A DNA stretch of 64,000 nucleotides, taken from the NCBI RefSeq assembly GCF_900217235.1, contig NZ_LT907975.1:62001-126000 (forward strand). The letters are read 5' to 3'. Under the pieces are notes generated by a model that was not told where the DNA came from, did not search any database, and saw nothing but the letters and a program-made list of their open reading frames with translations. Made by a program: the position numbers and the translations under genes. The stretch is from Pseudodesulfovibrio profundus (GTDB lineage: Bacteria; Desulfobacterota; Desulfovibrionia; Desulfovibrionales; Desulfovibrionaceae). Shown here one piece after another: positions 8,544 to 17,914 of the stretch; within the stretch, counting starts at the first letter, position 1; every line of letters begins with the position of its first letter.

Positions 8544-9680
8544 ATGTGCCGATTATTTGCACTCACAAGTCGTGATCCGGTTTCGCCTATGCGAGCCGTC
8601 AATGCCTTGAATGTCATGAAGGAAGGACACGATGGTTCTGGCGTAGGGCTCTATCTGAGCGGACTTGGCGGACCGTTTGAAAAGTTGAAGGAATGTCCCA
8701 TATTGTCCGGTATTTTTACCGAAGCCGGGCTGTTACGGGTACAGGATTATATGGCGGGTTTAGGGTTTGAAACAAAATATACCCTTGCATACACTCCAGA
8801 AGTTGCCCCACCCAGCGATACGCCGAAAAGGGGAACCTACGCCTCAATCGCCTTTGGTCTGCCTAGGGATTGGGTTAATCTATCTAAGGATGAAGTCGGT
8901 CAACGCCTAGTTCGCATTCGCCTTGATCTGCGGAGCGAAGGGGAGTCCACCGGCGACATGATGGTGTTCTCGTTTTGGCCCGACACCATCATGATCAAGG
9001 AAGTCGGTGATCCGCTTGCCATAGGCGAGTACCTACAGTTGGATCGTAACGAACTGTACGCCCGACATATTCTTGCGCAGGGTCGTCAGAATACCAACTA
9101 TGCGATCAATCTGTATGCGTGCCATCCGTTTTTCATCGAGGGTGTATGCACCATGACAAACGGCGAGAACACGGCATTCGTCCCCATCCGTGACTACTTG
9201 CAGTCGCGAGGAGTGACCGGATACGAAGGGTACCAGTCGGATTCCGAAGTTTTCACCCATATCGCACATTACACCACCAAAAAGCTTGGGCTTGATATCT
9301 CTGCCTACAAGCACATCATTACACCCATGAGTGATGATGAAATGAAGAGCCATCAAGATAGGGAACTGCTCTCAAACCTGAAGAAGGCGTGCCGAAAACT
9401 CATCATCGATGGTCCCAATTGTGTCATTGGTTGTCTTGAGGACGGAACGATGTTCATGGTTCAGGACCGCAAGAAGTTGCGCCCGGGCGTCGTTGGCGGT
9501 GATGCGGATACCGGTATATTTGCCTTTTCTTCAGAAATATGCGGCCTGAACGCGGCTATTCCTGAACGTGATAAAAGTCAGGATTTTCAACCAATGCATC
9601 TCGACACGGCGATCGTAAGATCAGATTGCCGGGAGGTTGTCCAATGCTCTCAGAAAGACCCGTTACTCCTTCCACGCTAG
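8544..9680 (+). CDS. glutamate synthase, class II glutamine amidotransferase subunit
   Basis: 378-aa Ntn-hydrolase domain whose Cys2 (MCRLFALTS) is the nucleophile that releases ammonia from glutamine. Conserved pieces such as MKEGHDGSGVGLYL and ENTAFVPIRDYLQSRG support the family. It is the first gene of a three-gene archaeal-type split glutamate synthase; the ammonia passes to the FMN domain encoded next. It overlaps the next gene by 37 bases. Confidence 0.9.
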   Translation: MCRLFALTSRDPVSPMRAVNALNVMKEGHDGSGVGLYLSGLGGPFEKLKECPILSGIFTEAGLLRVQDYMAGLGFETKYTLAYTPEVAPPSDTPKRGTYASIAFGLPRDWVNLSKDEVGQRLVRIRLDLRSEGESTGDMMVFSFWPDTIMIKEVGDPLAIGEYLQLDRNELYARHILAQGRQNTNYAINLYACHPFFIEGVCTMTNGENTAFVPIRDYLQSRGVTGYEGYQSDSEVFTHIAHYTTKKLGLDISAYKHIITPMSDDEMKSHQDRELLSNLKKACRKLIIDGPNCVIGCLEDGTMFMVQDRKKLRPGVVGGDADTGIFAFSSEICGLNAAIPERDKSQDFQPMHLDTAIVRSDCREVVQCSQKDPLLLPR

Positions 9681-11278
9681 GCGTCAAAGATCTGCCCTGG
9701 CAGATTAAGTGGGATATCAATACTTGTACAAAATGTGGTCGTTGTACTTCGGTCTGTCCAGTCAACGCCATCGAACTTGGTGTTTTTCGCAAGCGAGACG
9801 TCACTCCCCCAATGGGGCTTGCAGCAAAACCGACCACGACCTTTTCCACATTCTATGGCATACGACAGCGAACCGATCCGGCTTACGCCTGCATCGGCTG
9901 TTCCATGTGCAATATGGTATGCCCGAATAATGCCATTGAGCCTTCGCGCCAGTATGATTCGACCACGCTGCAATTTCACAACAATCGTGGCGGGCAATCG
10001 CGCACGAGAGGAGGGCGACGCAACTCCAATGATTCGCTGTTGGATCAATTGAAGTTCATTCGTATCTCCATGCTCACCGACCCGGCCCTTGATGCTGGGA
10101 GACATGAATTCGATGTCAGGACACTGCTTGGCAGGGTGCTGTCTCCTGAGGATGAAATTGCTTGCTATCGTGATAATGGCTGGAAGCCGCCGGTTCGTGA
10201 AATCTATCCGTTGATTATCGGTGGTATGTCTTTCGGCGCTCTGTCTCCCAACATGTGGGAAGGGTTGCAGATGGGTGTCGCCTACCTGAACGAGGAACTC
10301 GGGATGCCGGTTCGCATGTGTACCGGTGAAGGCGGTTGCCCACCTCGGTTGTTACGCTCCAGATTCCTCAAATACACTATCTTGCAAATCGCTTCGGGAT
10401 ATTTTGGTTGGGATGAAATCATCCATGCCATCCCGGAGATGAAAGAAGACCCGTGTGCCATTGAAATCAAATATGGTCAGGGGGCCAAGCCTGGTGATGG
10501 CGGATTATTGATGTGGTACAAGGTCAATGAACTGATCGCTGCCATTCGAGGTGTTCCCAAAGGGGTCAGCCTGCCCAGCCCGCCGACGCACCAGACGCAG
10601 TATTCCATTGAAGAATCCGTGGCCAAAATGATCCAGTCCATGTCCATGGCCTGGGGATTCCGTGTGCCTGTCTATCCCAAGATTTCGGCTTCTTCGACTT
10701 CGTTGGCTGTATTGAACAACCTCGTCCGCAACCCGTATGCCGCAGGACTTGCTATCGACGGAGAGGATGGAGGAACCGGGGCTGCGTACAATGTTTCCAT
10801 GAATCACATGGGGCATCCCATCGCTTCCAACTTGCGCGACTGTTACAACGCTCTTTGCGTATCCGGCGCACAGAATGAGATTCCTCTTATTGCCGGTGGT
10901 GGTATCGGTAAGAACGGCAACCTTGCCGCCAATGCCGCAGCACTCATCATGCTGGGCGCGTCGGTCGTCCAGGTCGGAAAATACGTCATGCAGGCTGCTG
11001 CAGGCTGTGTCGGCAGCGAGAAAGATCGTTGCAACGTATGCAATATCGGCGTCTGCCCCAAGGGCATCACCTCGCAGGACCCGAGAGTCTATCGTCGTCT
11101 TGATCCTGAAAAAGTGGCAGAACGCGTTGTCGATTTCTATCTGAGTTTTGACACGGAACTGCGCAAGGTTTTCGCTCCTCTTGGTCGCTCTACCTCCCTT
11201 CCTGTCGGCATGTCCGATGGGCTCGGAGTCAGCGACAAAGCGGCAGCGGAACGACTTGGCATCAAGTACGTCATATAA
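9644..11278 (+). CDS. glutamate synthase, FMN-binding synthase domain with ferredoxin head
   Basis: Start at 9644, since GGGAGG stands eight bases before this ATG inside the end of the upstream gene. Residues about 20-100 carry two 4Fe-4S motifs (CTKCGRCTSVCP and CIGCSMCNMVCP). The rest is the GltB central barrel: MSFGALSPNMWEGLQMG, GEGGCPPRLL, AIDGEDGGTGAAYNVSMNHMG, GGGIGKNGNLAANAAALIMLGA, and a C-terminal Cys cluster CNVCNIGVCPKGITSQDP. It converts 2-oxoglutarate plus ammonia to glutamate using electrons from the next subunit. Confidence 0.93.
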   Translation: MLSERPVTPSTLGVKDLPWQIKWDINTCTKCGRCTSVCPVNAIELGVFRKRDVTPPMGLAAKPTTTFSTFYGIRQRTDPAYACIGCSMCNMVCPNNAIEPSRQYDSTTLQFHNNRGGQSRTRGGRRNSNDSLLDQLKFIRISMLTDPALDAGRHEFDVRTLLGRVLSPEDEIACYRDNGWKPPVREIYPLIIGGMSFGALSPNMWEGLQMGVAYLNEELGMPVRMCTGEGGCPPRLLRSRFLKYTILQIASGYFGWDEIIHAIPEMKEDPCAIEIKYGQGAKPGDGGLLMWYKVNELIAAIRGVPKGVSLPSPPTHQTQYSIEESVAKMIQSMSMAWGFRVPVYPKISASSTSLAVLNNLVRNPYAAGLAIDGEDGGTGAAYNVSMNHMGHPIASNLRDCYNALCVSGAQNEIPLIAGGGIGKNGNLAANAAALIMLGASVVQVGKYVMQAAAGCVGSEKDRCNVCNIGVCPKGITSQDPRVYRRLDPEKVAERVVDFYLSFDTELRKVFAPLGRSTSLPVGMSDGLGVSDKAAAERLGIKYVI

Positions 11279-11303
11279 TGAGCGCAGGTAGACGGAGATA
11301 AGA

Positions 11304-13634
11304 ATGGCAAAGAAAATAGAACGCATCCAGGGACATGATGACGGCGTACGTGTCGAATCACGTATCCTGGAAGAACGTATACAGGCAGCCGTGCGAAATG
11401 GTGCCCGCAAGATGGAAATCGAGGCCATGGGCCAACATGGAATCGGCGGACGCTTGTGGGTTTCCAAGGAAGAACCGGTCTCGATCACCATCACTGGCTC
11501 AGCCGGTCAGCGAATTGGATCAAAAGGGTTCCCTGGGACAAGCATTGAAGTCATGGGTCCCATCTCAGATGATGTGGGCTGGCTGAATGCCGGGGCTGAA
11601 ATTGTCGTTCACGGTAACGCAAGCAACGGTGCATGTAACGCCATGGCCCAGGGCAAGGTGATGGTCGCTGGAAACATCGGCGCACGTGGTATGACCATGA
11701 CCAAAACCAACCCCCGTTTTGATCCGCCGGAGTTGTGGGTCCTCGGCTCTGTGGGCGATTATTTCGCCGAGTTCATGGCTGGTGGAACCGCTGTTATATG
11801 TGGCCATGAGCCACAGAACGCAGAGAATATTCTCGGGTATCGTCCCTGTGTCGGCATGGTTGGGGGACGGATATTTGTCCGTGGTCCCATCGATGGCTTT
11901 TCTCAGGCTGATGCGCTTATGGAGCCCATAGATGATGCATCATGGGAGTGGTTAAGCGCAGGGTTGGCTACTTACCTCAAGAAGATCAAACGCTCCCGTT
12001 TGCTCAAGCGGCTTACCAAGCGTGAGGATTGGCAGTTGATCCGTGCCAAGACTCCCTTTGAAAAGAAAGGGAAAACCCGTCGCTCCATGGCCGACTTCCG
12101 GTCTAAGGTTTGGGACGCCGAATTGGGGCAGGGTGGTTTGATCGGTGATTTGACCTCTTTGGACCGGTCTCCTATTCCGCTCATCGCGCACGGCGATCTG
12201 CGTCGCTCTGTACCTGTATGGGAGAACAGAAAGTACATGGCTCCCTGTCAGTCCAACTGTCCTACCGGTATGCCTGTTCAGAAGCGTTGGCAATTGGTGC
12301 GCGACGGCTTGATGGACGAAGCTGTTGATCTGGCCTTGGCGTATACTCCATTCCCCGCGACGGTTTGTGGCTACCTTTGCCCCAATCTGTGTATGGAAGG
12401 GTGTACACGCTCTACGCAGCAGGGCATGGCGCCTGTCGATATTACCAAACTTGGTAGAGAAGGGCATAAAAGTGCCGCTCCTGAGTTGCCTCCACTTTCC
12501 GGCAAACGTGTCGCCGTCATCGGTGGCGGACCTGCCGGTATCTCCGTGGCATGGCAGATCCGGATGAAGGGGCATGAAGCTGTGGTTTTTGACATGGCGG
12601 AAACTCTGGGCGGAAAAATTACTTCATCAATCCCTAACAGTCGCGTGCCTAAAGAAGTGGTTCAAGCTGAGGTGGATCGTGCTGCAAAGGTATTGCCGCA
12701 TGTTCACCTGCAACAGGAACTGAAGGCTCCGGAGTTTGAAGAACTCAAGGATGAATACGATTACGTGGTCCTGGCAGTGGGGGCGCAAAAACCGCGTGTC
12801 ATCCCTGTTCCCGGGCACGAGCGCATTTACCCAGCGTTGACCTTCCTGAAAGACGCCAAAAAGAATCAGGCCAAGATTGGCAAGCGTGTCGTTATCATCG
12901 GCGCTGGTAACGTTGGTTGTGATGTCGCGACCGTGGCTGCCGCTGAAGGTGCCACAGACATCACGTTGATCGATATTCAGGAACCAGCATCTTTCGGCAA
13001 GGAGCGGAAAGAGGCTGAGGCGGTTGGTGCTCGCTTCAAGTGGCCTTGCTTCACCAAAGAGGTCACGGAAGAGGGAGTGTTGCTCCAGTCTGGTGAGTTG
13101 CTGGAGGCCGACACGGTCATCATGTCCATTGGAGATGCTCCCGACATTGACTTCCTGCCTGACAATATCGCGTTGGATCGCGGGCATGTCGTCGTGAATG
13201 ACGACTTTCAGACCACGGATTCACAGGTGTTCGCCATCGGTGATATCGTGCGGCCCGGTTTGCTGACCCATGCCATTGGTCATGGTCGAAGAACGGCAGA
13301 GGTTATTGATGACCTTTTTAATAACCGTCGTCCCAAATCCGATACGAGCGACATGATAGATTATACACGCATGACCTTGGAATACTTTGATCCGCGCGTC
13401 ATTGAGTTCAGCGACGCCAACCACTGTGGCTCCGAGTGTTCTTCGTGTGGCTCATGCCGGGATTGCTACATCTGCGATTCGCTGTGTCCGCAGTCGGCCA
13501 TTTCCCGCAAAGAGTTGCCCGAAGGCGGTTTCGAGCGTGTCGTGGACCCGGAAAAGTGTATTGCTTGTGGCTTCTGTGCCAATTCCTGCCCATGCGGGAT
13601 ATGGGATATGAAAGACCCGGCGCCACTGGCTTAA
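11304..13634 (+). CDS. glutamate synthase GXGXG domain fused to NAD(P)H oxidoreductase and ferredoxin domain
   Basis: 776-aa fusion. Residues about 1-240 are the GltB C-terminal GXGXG beta-helix (TGSAGQRIGSKGFPG, GNIGARGMTMT). Next comes a GltD-like part with the N-terminal Cys cluster CQSNCPTGMPVQ..CGYLCPNLCMEGC, an FAD site (VAVIGGGPAGISVAWQI) and an NAD(P)H site (VVIIGAGNVGCDVA). The end carries two 4Fe-4S motifs (CYICDSLCPQSAI, CIACGFCANSCPCGIW). With the two genes upstream it completes a three-subunit GOGAT. The start is preceded by GGAGATAAGA. Confidence 0.93.
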   Translation: MAKKIERIQGHDDGVRVESRILEERIQAAVRNGARKMEIEAMGQHGIGGRLWVSKEEPVSITITGSAGQRIGSKGFPGTSIEVMGPISDDVGWLNAGAEIVVHGNASNGACNAMAQGKVMVAGNIGARGMTMTKTNPRFDPPELWVLGSVGDYFAEFMAGGTAVICGHEPQNAENILGYRPCVGMVGGRIFVRGPIDGFSQADALMEPIDDASWEWLSAGLATYLKKIKRSRLLKRLTKREDWQLIRAKTPFEKKGKTRRSMADFRSKVWDAELGQGGLIGDLTSLDRSPIPLIAHGDLRRSVPVWENRKYMAPCQSNCPTGMPVQKRWQLVRDGLMDEAVDLALAYTPFPATVCGYLCPNLCMEGCTRSTQQGMAPVDITKLGREGHKSAAPELPPLSGKRVAVIGGGPAGISVAWQIRMKGHEAVVFDMAETLGGKITSSIPNSRVPKEVVQAEVDRAAKVLPHVHLQQELKAPEFEELKDEYDYVVLAVGAQKPRVIPVPGHERIYPALTFLKDAKKNQAKIGKRVVIIGAGNVGCDVATVAAAEGATDITLIDIQEPASFGKERKEAEAVGARFKWPCFTKEVTEEGVLLQSGELLEADTVIMSIGDAPDIDFLPDNIALDRGHVVVNDDFQTTDSQVFAIGDIVRPGLLTHAIGHGRRTAEVIDDLFNNRRPKSDTSDMIDYTRMTLEYFDPRVIEFSDANHCGSECSSCGSCRDCYICDSLCPQSAISRKELPEGGFERVVDPEKCIACGFCANSCPCGIWDMKDPAPLA

Positions 13635-13648
13635 TCGATTGTAATATT

Positions 13649-13680
13649 AAAGGGCGACAAGATGATCTTGTCGCCCTTTA
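13649..13680. terminator. bidirectional terminator between glutamate synthase and DUF922 genes
   Basis: Stem AAAGGGCGACAAGAT / ATCTTGTCGCCCTTT ends both converging transcription units. Confidence 0.9.
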
Positions 13681-13682
13681 TC

Positions 13683-14246
13683 TTATTGTGGCCCGCGGTA
13701 TTTGTGTTGGAGTCGCCCGTGCTTGGTGACTCTGTCATATTCTTCCTGCTTTTCGCGCATCTGTCGGATAATGTATTGTGCTCGGGTGGTTATGGTTTGC
13801 TTGGCTGTTCCGCAATTCAAATCCTTGAGAGCGCGCAATTCTCTATCAAGCTCATGGGCCCAACGCTTTGATATGTTCCCATGGATTTTCTCATGGGTGA
13901 CATACTTTTTCATGGTGTCTTTCCACCACCATTTTACGCTGCCGCTTTGTAGTCTAACCAGCTTGGGGTAAACGTATGTCAGGGTTAGATATACCTTAAC
14001 GTCTGTTACGTTGCATCTCCCTGCACGGTTTTCCCAGCTATAGTTGTATTTGATGTCTGTCTGCGTATAGGCCGGGTAGGTGTCGTTCCCCTTCTTATAG
14101 GGAGCACGACGCTCCATATCCTGAAGGATTTCTCTCTTGCCAACGCCATTCACCGAGTAGAAGTCATCCTGTTCGATAATGATGACCTCGGCCCATGCCG
14201 GAACACTCAGGAAGAGCGTGGTTATGATCGTGTATATAAGCTTCAT
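13683..14246 (-). CDS. secreted DUF922-type putative zinc protease
   Basis: 187 aa with a signal peptide (MKLIYTIITTLFLSVPAWAE). The HExxH-type motif THEKIHGNISKRWAHELD near residue 117 matches DUF922 predicted zinc proteases, as do the Trp-rich segment before it and the paired cysteines. It is probably periplasmic. The substrate is unknown. Confidence 0.8.
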   Translation of the reverse strand: MKLIYTIITTLFLSVPAWAEVIIIEQDDFYSVNGVGKREILQDMERRAPYKKGNDTYPAYTQTDIKYNYSWENRAGRCNVTDVKVYLTLTYVYPKLVRLQSGSVKWWWKDTMKKYVTHEKIHGNISKRWAHELDRELRALKDLNCGTAKQTITTRAQYIIRQMREKQEEYDRVTKHGRLQHKYRGPQ

Positions 14247-14303
14247 TTGGTTATTGTCCTTGTGCCTATACTACACCATAAGTGTCACTGGGCATCAAGA
14301 AAG

Positions 14304-14331
14304 AAGGCTGCATCCTTGGATGCAGCCTTCT
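14304..14331. terminator. Rho-independent terminator
   Basis: GAAGGCTGCATCC / GGATGCAGCCTTC stem between the HD hydrolase gene (minus) and the DUF922 gene. Confidence 0.75.
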
Positions 14332-14345
14332 GTTTGTCATTTGGG

Positions 14346-14993
14346 TTAAAGCGATTTTTGTGAAGTAACTGATGAATGTGTTTCAGTGAGAGGCTTCATG
14401 TTGGCTACTCGTTCAAACTCTCTGCGTCGGCGTTCGAGTTCTTCGTATGCCAACTCTCTGGATGTCTGGCTATAGAAGAATCCATCACTCGGGATTTGCT
14501 TGATGATCCTGTCGTGAAGAACTTGTGGGGCTATTTCAAAGCGATCAACGTCCGCATCAAAACCTGTTTTCGAGAAACGCCATAATTTGTCAGCATCACG
14601 CATGAGACCTTCGTTATTGGAAATGAAGCCCTTGCGGGTGTCGTGCTGAGAAATTATCTCCACTATTTCTTCCGTCCAGTTGGCAGGATAGTCGATGGAC
14701 TCAAGGATTTCTTTGGCGATATTAACACCTTCTTCTTGATGCCGAAGTCGGACAACCATCTCGTCTGCTGCAGTTGCATCAGGCGAAAAGACAACCATCC
14801 ATTCATCACGGGTCAAACGACTCCAGCCAGTATCGTGCAATATAATGGCTGGGATGACCACTTCAGGATCCCCGGCTTCAAGGTCAACCAACTGCTTGGC
14901 ATACTCAAGGGTAATGAAGGCATGACCGGCATCATCACGTTTATCCTGGTGCGGCAAAGCCATGTTCCAGATTTTTTCAAAAACTTTTTTCAT
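14346..14993 (-). CDS. HD-domain phosphohydrolase
   Basis: 215 aa. Metal-binding His in AGHAFITLEYAKQL, HD pair in AIILHDTGWSRL, then EEGVNIAKEIL and ISQHDTRKGF, which carry the later His/Asp ligands. HD proteins of this size are usually nucleotide or (p)ppGpp-type hydrolases; the substrate is unknown. This is the last chromosomal gene before the island. Confidence 0.85.
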   Translation of the reverse strand: MKKVFEKIWNMALPHQDKRDDAGHAFITLEYAKQLVDLEAGDPEVVIPAIILHDTGWSRLTRDEWMVVFSPDATAADEMVVRLRHQEEGVNIAKEILESIDYPANWTEEIVEIISQHDTRKGFISNNEGLMRDADKLWRFSKTGFDADVDRFEIAPQVLHDRIIKQIPSDGFFYSQTSRELAYEELERRRREFERVANMKPLTETHSSVTSQKSL

Positions 14994-15144
14994 TTTATTT
15001 CTTTAATATCAACATGTTGTATTTTTATAGTATAAAGGTAGACAAAAACTTTTTGTGCTTAGTTTGCATGATGAGTTCTGTCAATGGGAAAAGTGTGCAT
15101 TTGGAGGAACAAAAAAAGAGGGGTATTGTGAAATCTAGATCTTC

Positions 15145-15180
15145 AAAAAACAAACGGACACAGTCCGTAAACTGTGTCCG
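15145..15180 (-). terminator. terminator downstream of tRNA-Leu fragment 1
   Basis: Stem CGGACACAGT / ACTGTGTCCG, followed on the minus strand by GTTTGTTTTTT. It is the terminator expected after a tRNA-Leu reading leftwards, and marks this copy as the likely original chromosomal 3' end. Confidence 0.85.
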
Positions 15181-15191
15181 CTCAATACTTC

Positions 15192-15246
15192 TGGTACCTG
15201 GGGCGGGATTTGAACCCGCACGTCCCGAAGAACAAGGGATTTTAAG
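15192..15246 (-). other. attachment site 1: tRNA-Leu(UAA) 3' fragment
   Basis: The minus strand reads CTTAAAATCCCTTG, variable arm, GTGCGGGTTCAAATCCCGC, acceptor strand and CCA: the anticodon loop to the end of a tRNA-Leu(UAA). The 5' half is missing to the right, where unrelated sequence follows. Breaks at the anticodon loop (core ATTTTAAG) fit a tyrosine-recombinase attachment site. Integrase 1 starts 150 bases away. Confidence 0.88.
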
Positions 15247-15447
15247 CTACGCGCGATGGACTTTAATAAGGCATAATAACTGACAATAATGGTTCGCGAC
15301 CAGTGCTTTAGACGATATACTCTCTTTATCCGGCTTTGAGTGGCCTTGCGTAGCAACGGGCCTGAGAACAGGCCGGGAAAGGAGTAGTCGAATATGCCAA
15401 CGAAACTTACTCAGGGTATCGTTAACAAGGCTAGGGTGTGTCGACAA

Positions 15448-15855
15448 TCACTTCAGCCACAGCCACATTGCTCCTACGTACACGAAAGCAAGATAGGACG
15501 TCGCCAGCTTGTCGTATCGTGTTGCAATCCTTCGAAACTGTTTTAAATTTCCAAACATACACTCTATAGCACTTCGCTCCTTATAGAGATGTTTGTCATA
15601 TGTTCGCCTTGTCTTTCTGTGAGAGCGAGGAGGGACAACCGGATTGGCATTCATGGCTTCAATTGCCATTACAATTTCATCTGAATCATAGCCCTTATCA
15701 GCAAGGACATGCTCGGCAGCCTGTCCTTCAATAAGCGGAATCGCCATACTGCAATCCGCTGTATTTCCAGGTGTTAATATGAATTTAGTTGGACATCCGA
15801 GAGCATCTGTGGCAGCATGGACTTTCGTTGAAAACCCTCCTCTAGATTTCCCCAC
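15448..15855 (-). CDS. IS427-like transposase, C-terminal frame
   Basis: 135 aa with the second half of the DDE core: HAATDALGCPTKFILTPGN, HVLADKGYDSDE (second Asp) and ERSAIECMFGNLKQFRRIATRYDKLA (Glu). It overlaps the first frame by 14 bases in a +1 register, near a GGAAAGGGGGC run where ribosomes probably shift. Confidence 0.9.
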   Translation of the reverse strand: MGKSRGGFSTKVHAATDALGCPTKFILTPGNTADCSMAIPLIEGQAAEHVLADKGYDSDEIVMAIEAMNANPVVPPRSHRKTRRTYDKHLYKERSAIECMFGNLKQFRRIATRYDKLATSYLAFVYVGAMWLWLK

Positions 15856-16201
15856 CGACTGCTGGAGGTGCCCCCTTTCCGCCAGCCGAATGCTGATGAG
15901 CTCGCACTATTGTGCTGTCAATCATGAGCCATTCAGTATCAGCGTCTACCGCAAGCGTGTTGAAGATCATTTGCCATACACCTTTCTTGGCCCAGCGGAT
16001 AAATCTCTTATGGACCGAAGACCACTTGCCATAGCTTTCTGGCAAATCTCGCCAAGGCGCCCCTGTCTTGCCAATCCACATGACTGCATCAATGAATAGC
16101 CTGTTATCTTTTGCAGTTACACCGCAGTCACTTTGTTTTCCTGGAAGATATTCTTTGATTTTATCCCACTGATCGTCGCGTAGAGCGTGTCTTTTTTGCA
16201 C
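15842..16201 (-). CDS. IS427-like transposase, N-terminal frame
   Basis: The GTG at 16201 is taken as start because AGGAGG lies seven bases before it; the open frame runs further into the IS end. The product has the DUF4096-type head (DDQWDKIKEYLPGK.. WRDLPESYGKWSSVHKRFIRWAK) and the first catalytic Asp in WLMIDSTIVRAH. A functional transposase needs a frameshift into the downstream frame. Confidence 0.88.
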   Translation of the reverse strand: MQKRHALRDDQWDKIKEYLPGKQSDCGVTAKDNRLFIDAVMWIGKTGAPWRDLPESYGKWSSVHKRFIRWAKKGVWQMIFNTLAVDADTEWLMIDSTIVRAHQHSAGGKGAPPAVGGEI

Positions 16202-17481
16202 TGCCAACCTCCTGCCAATAAGTATAGCAAATCTCAGAATGATTGTCGACACGCCCTAGAGGTACATACCCACCTGGCAAGCAGCTTTACGACAGTGAGG
16301 TTAGTGGTCTCAGGTTGGTTATTGGAAAGAAGTCAGCTTCGTTTAAGCTGGTCACAGACCAATGGGTCAACGGGCGCAAGGTAAGGGCCATCTCCGTAAC
16401 CCTTGGCCGCTCAGATGAACTCAGTCTCAAAGAAGCTCGTCATCGAGCTGTCGAAAATAAGCTTGCCGTCAGACGAGGGGAGAATCCCAACCTCAAACCT
16501 GTAGCTCGGATGACTCTCAAGGATTCTTGGGAGGACTATCGACAGTCGCGGGGAAAGGAACTCAGTCCAGAAACTCTCACATGGTATGAAAGGAAGCTTC
16601 TTGGGCCATTAAAGTCTTTAATGAATCGACCTCTCTCAGAAATTGGGCGTTCTGAGGTCAGAGCTTTACACCAGAAGATGACTGAGACAACTGGGCCTTA
16701 TGGGGCGAATGGCGCAATGAGGGTTCTCAAGCTTCTCTACAACCACGCTTCCGCTGTCGAAGACCTGCCGCCGAATCCTGTATCCAGAGCTGTCAGGATG
16801 AATAAGGAAAAGGCTCGAGATTGGGCTCTTTCACATGATGAAATTAGAGACCTGTGGGAGCGCATTGAAAATAATGATGATCGAATTCGTGCTGAGTGCT
16901 GGGCGCTGATGCTCTCGACGGGACTGCGATCCATGAGTGCTCGTTCTGCGAGGTGGGAGCATCTTTCCGATGAAGGTGTTCTCCATGTGCCCACGCCAAA
17001 AGGTGGAGCTGATAGGGCCTATGACCTCCCAATACCGAAAGGAATGTATGAGAGGTTGATGAGTCTGAAATCCCTCTGCGCTCCATTGGCTTCCCCTTTT
17101 ATTTTCCCTTCGCCGAATTCGAAGCACGGCTTTGTAAATATCCGCCGCGAAGAGTCTTTGCCTTACTCTCCGCATCAAGCTCGGCATACTTTCAGGAATT
17201 TGGCAGTTGAGGCTGGGGTCGATTTTACCACTACCGCATTGGTTATGAATCACAAGGTCCCTCATGTGTCTTTCAGCTACATTTCCCGCGATCACCTGCA
17301 AGGCGCAATGCGTGATGCGATAGAGAACATATGGGAAAAATTGACTAATATTGTTCATGAGTACTGATGTGAGAGTGCAGGTCAAACGTTGGTTGACAAA
17401 AAAAAATTGGGGCTGTTAATTTTGAGGTAATCCCTTGGTTAGATGAAAATCAAGAACCAATTTTTTAGAGAGGAGAAAGAA

Positions 17482-17661
17482 ATGAGATTTGTTTTTGTAC
17501 CTGGCCACCGACGCTATGCGCGGTCTCGAAAGAGAGTCCATGGTGGTTCTCTAGTGATGGAGGACCCGAGAAAACGATGCCCGTCGTCCCACGGGATGGC
17601 GGGTATCTCAACAAAGGAGATTTGTTATGGATTTAAAAGATTTATTCCGTCCCGTACTTGA
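17482..17661 (+). CDS. possible small basic protein (59 aa)
   Basis: The ATG at 17482 follows GAGGAGAAAGAA, a strong ribosome site. The product is Arg/Lys-rich (RRYARSRKRVHGG) and resembles nothing I know. Its end overlaps the next gene by 35 bases. It may instead be a leader region. Confidence 0.35.
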   Translation: MRFVFVPGHRRYARSRKRVHGGSLVMEDPRKRCPSSHGMAGISTKEICYGFKRFIPSRT

Positions 17662-17914
17662 CGCTATTGAAATCATTGATGGCCGTCTTGCCTCCCTTGA
17701 GGAAAGATTAGATTCCTCTTCTCATCATTCAGGCTACTTAACCACCCCGCAGGCTGCTGAATTTCTCAGCCTGTCTCCCCAGACTCTTGAAGCTTGGCGA
17801 CATAATGCCGAAGGGCCTCGTTATATCAAGCTTGATAGGGTTGTCCGCTATGCTTTGGACGATCTGATTAATCATATGGATCGTTATCAGATTAACAATG
17901 GGGAGGAAAAGTAA
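17627..17914 (+). CDS. HTH DNA-binding protein (excisionase/AlpA-like)
   Basis: 95 aa. It has a coiled start (LDAIEIIDGRLASLEERLD) followed by a MerR/HTH_17-type fold: YLTTPQAAEFLSLSPQTLEAWRHNAEGPRYIKLDRVVRYALDDL. Such proteins control excision or expression in integrative elements. AAAGGAG lies seven bases upstream. It starts a tight run of genes with the zinc-ribbon protein and the primase. Confidence 0.85.
   Translation: MDLKDLFRPVLDAIEIIDGRLASLEERLDSSSHHSGYLTTPQAAEFLSLSPQTLEAWRHNAEGPRYIKLDRVVRYALDDLINHMDRYQINNGEEK

Larger units (their letters stand above)
15434..16256 (-). mobile_element. IS5-family insertion sequence (IS427-like), 823 bp
   Basis: Inverted ends GGGTGTGTCGACAATC and GGGCGTGTCGACAATC, flanked by a TA duplication, as in IS427-group elements. 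Two overlapping frames encode the transposase. It is inserted in the 14th codon of the integrase 1 gene. Confidence 0.92.
15394..17367 (+). pseudogene. tyrosine recombinase (P4-type integrase), interrupted by an IS5-family element
   Basis: The native start is ATG at 15394 with AAAGGAG upstream. Thirteen codons (MPTKLTQGIVNKA) precede the IS at 15434-16256. Removing the IS and one TA restores one frame of 382 aa ending at 17367. The N-terminal Arm-DNA-binding domain (DUF4102 type) is split. The catalytic part is complete: Arg in STGLRSMSA, HxxR in PHQARHTFR, His in VMNHKVPH, Tyr in FSYIS. It sits next to attachment site 1, as expected for the enzyme that inserted this segment. A TTG in the IS end could start a shortened form lacking the first residues. 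Confidence 0.88.

Noticed and set aside
15192..15246. Complete tRNA genes at 15.19, 45.70 and 59.72 kb
   Set aside because: Only the anticodon loop to CCA end is present; no D-arm or 5' acceptor strand lies to the right of any of them.
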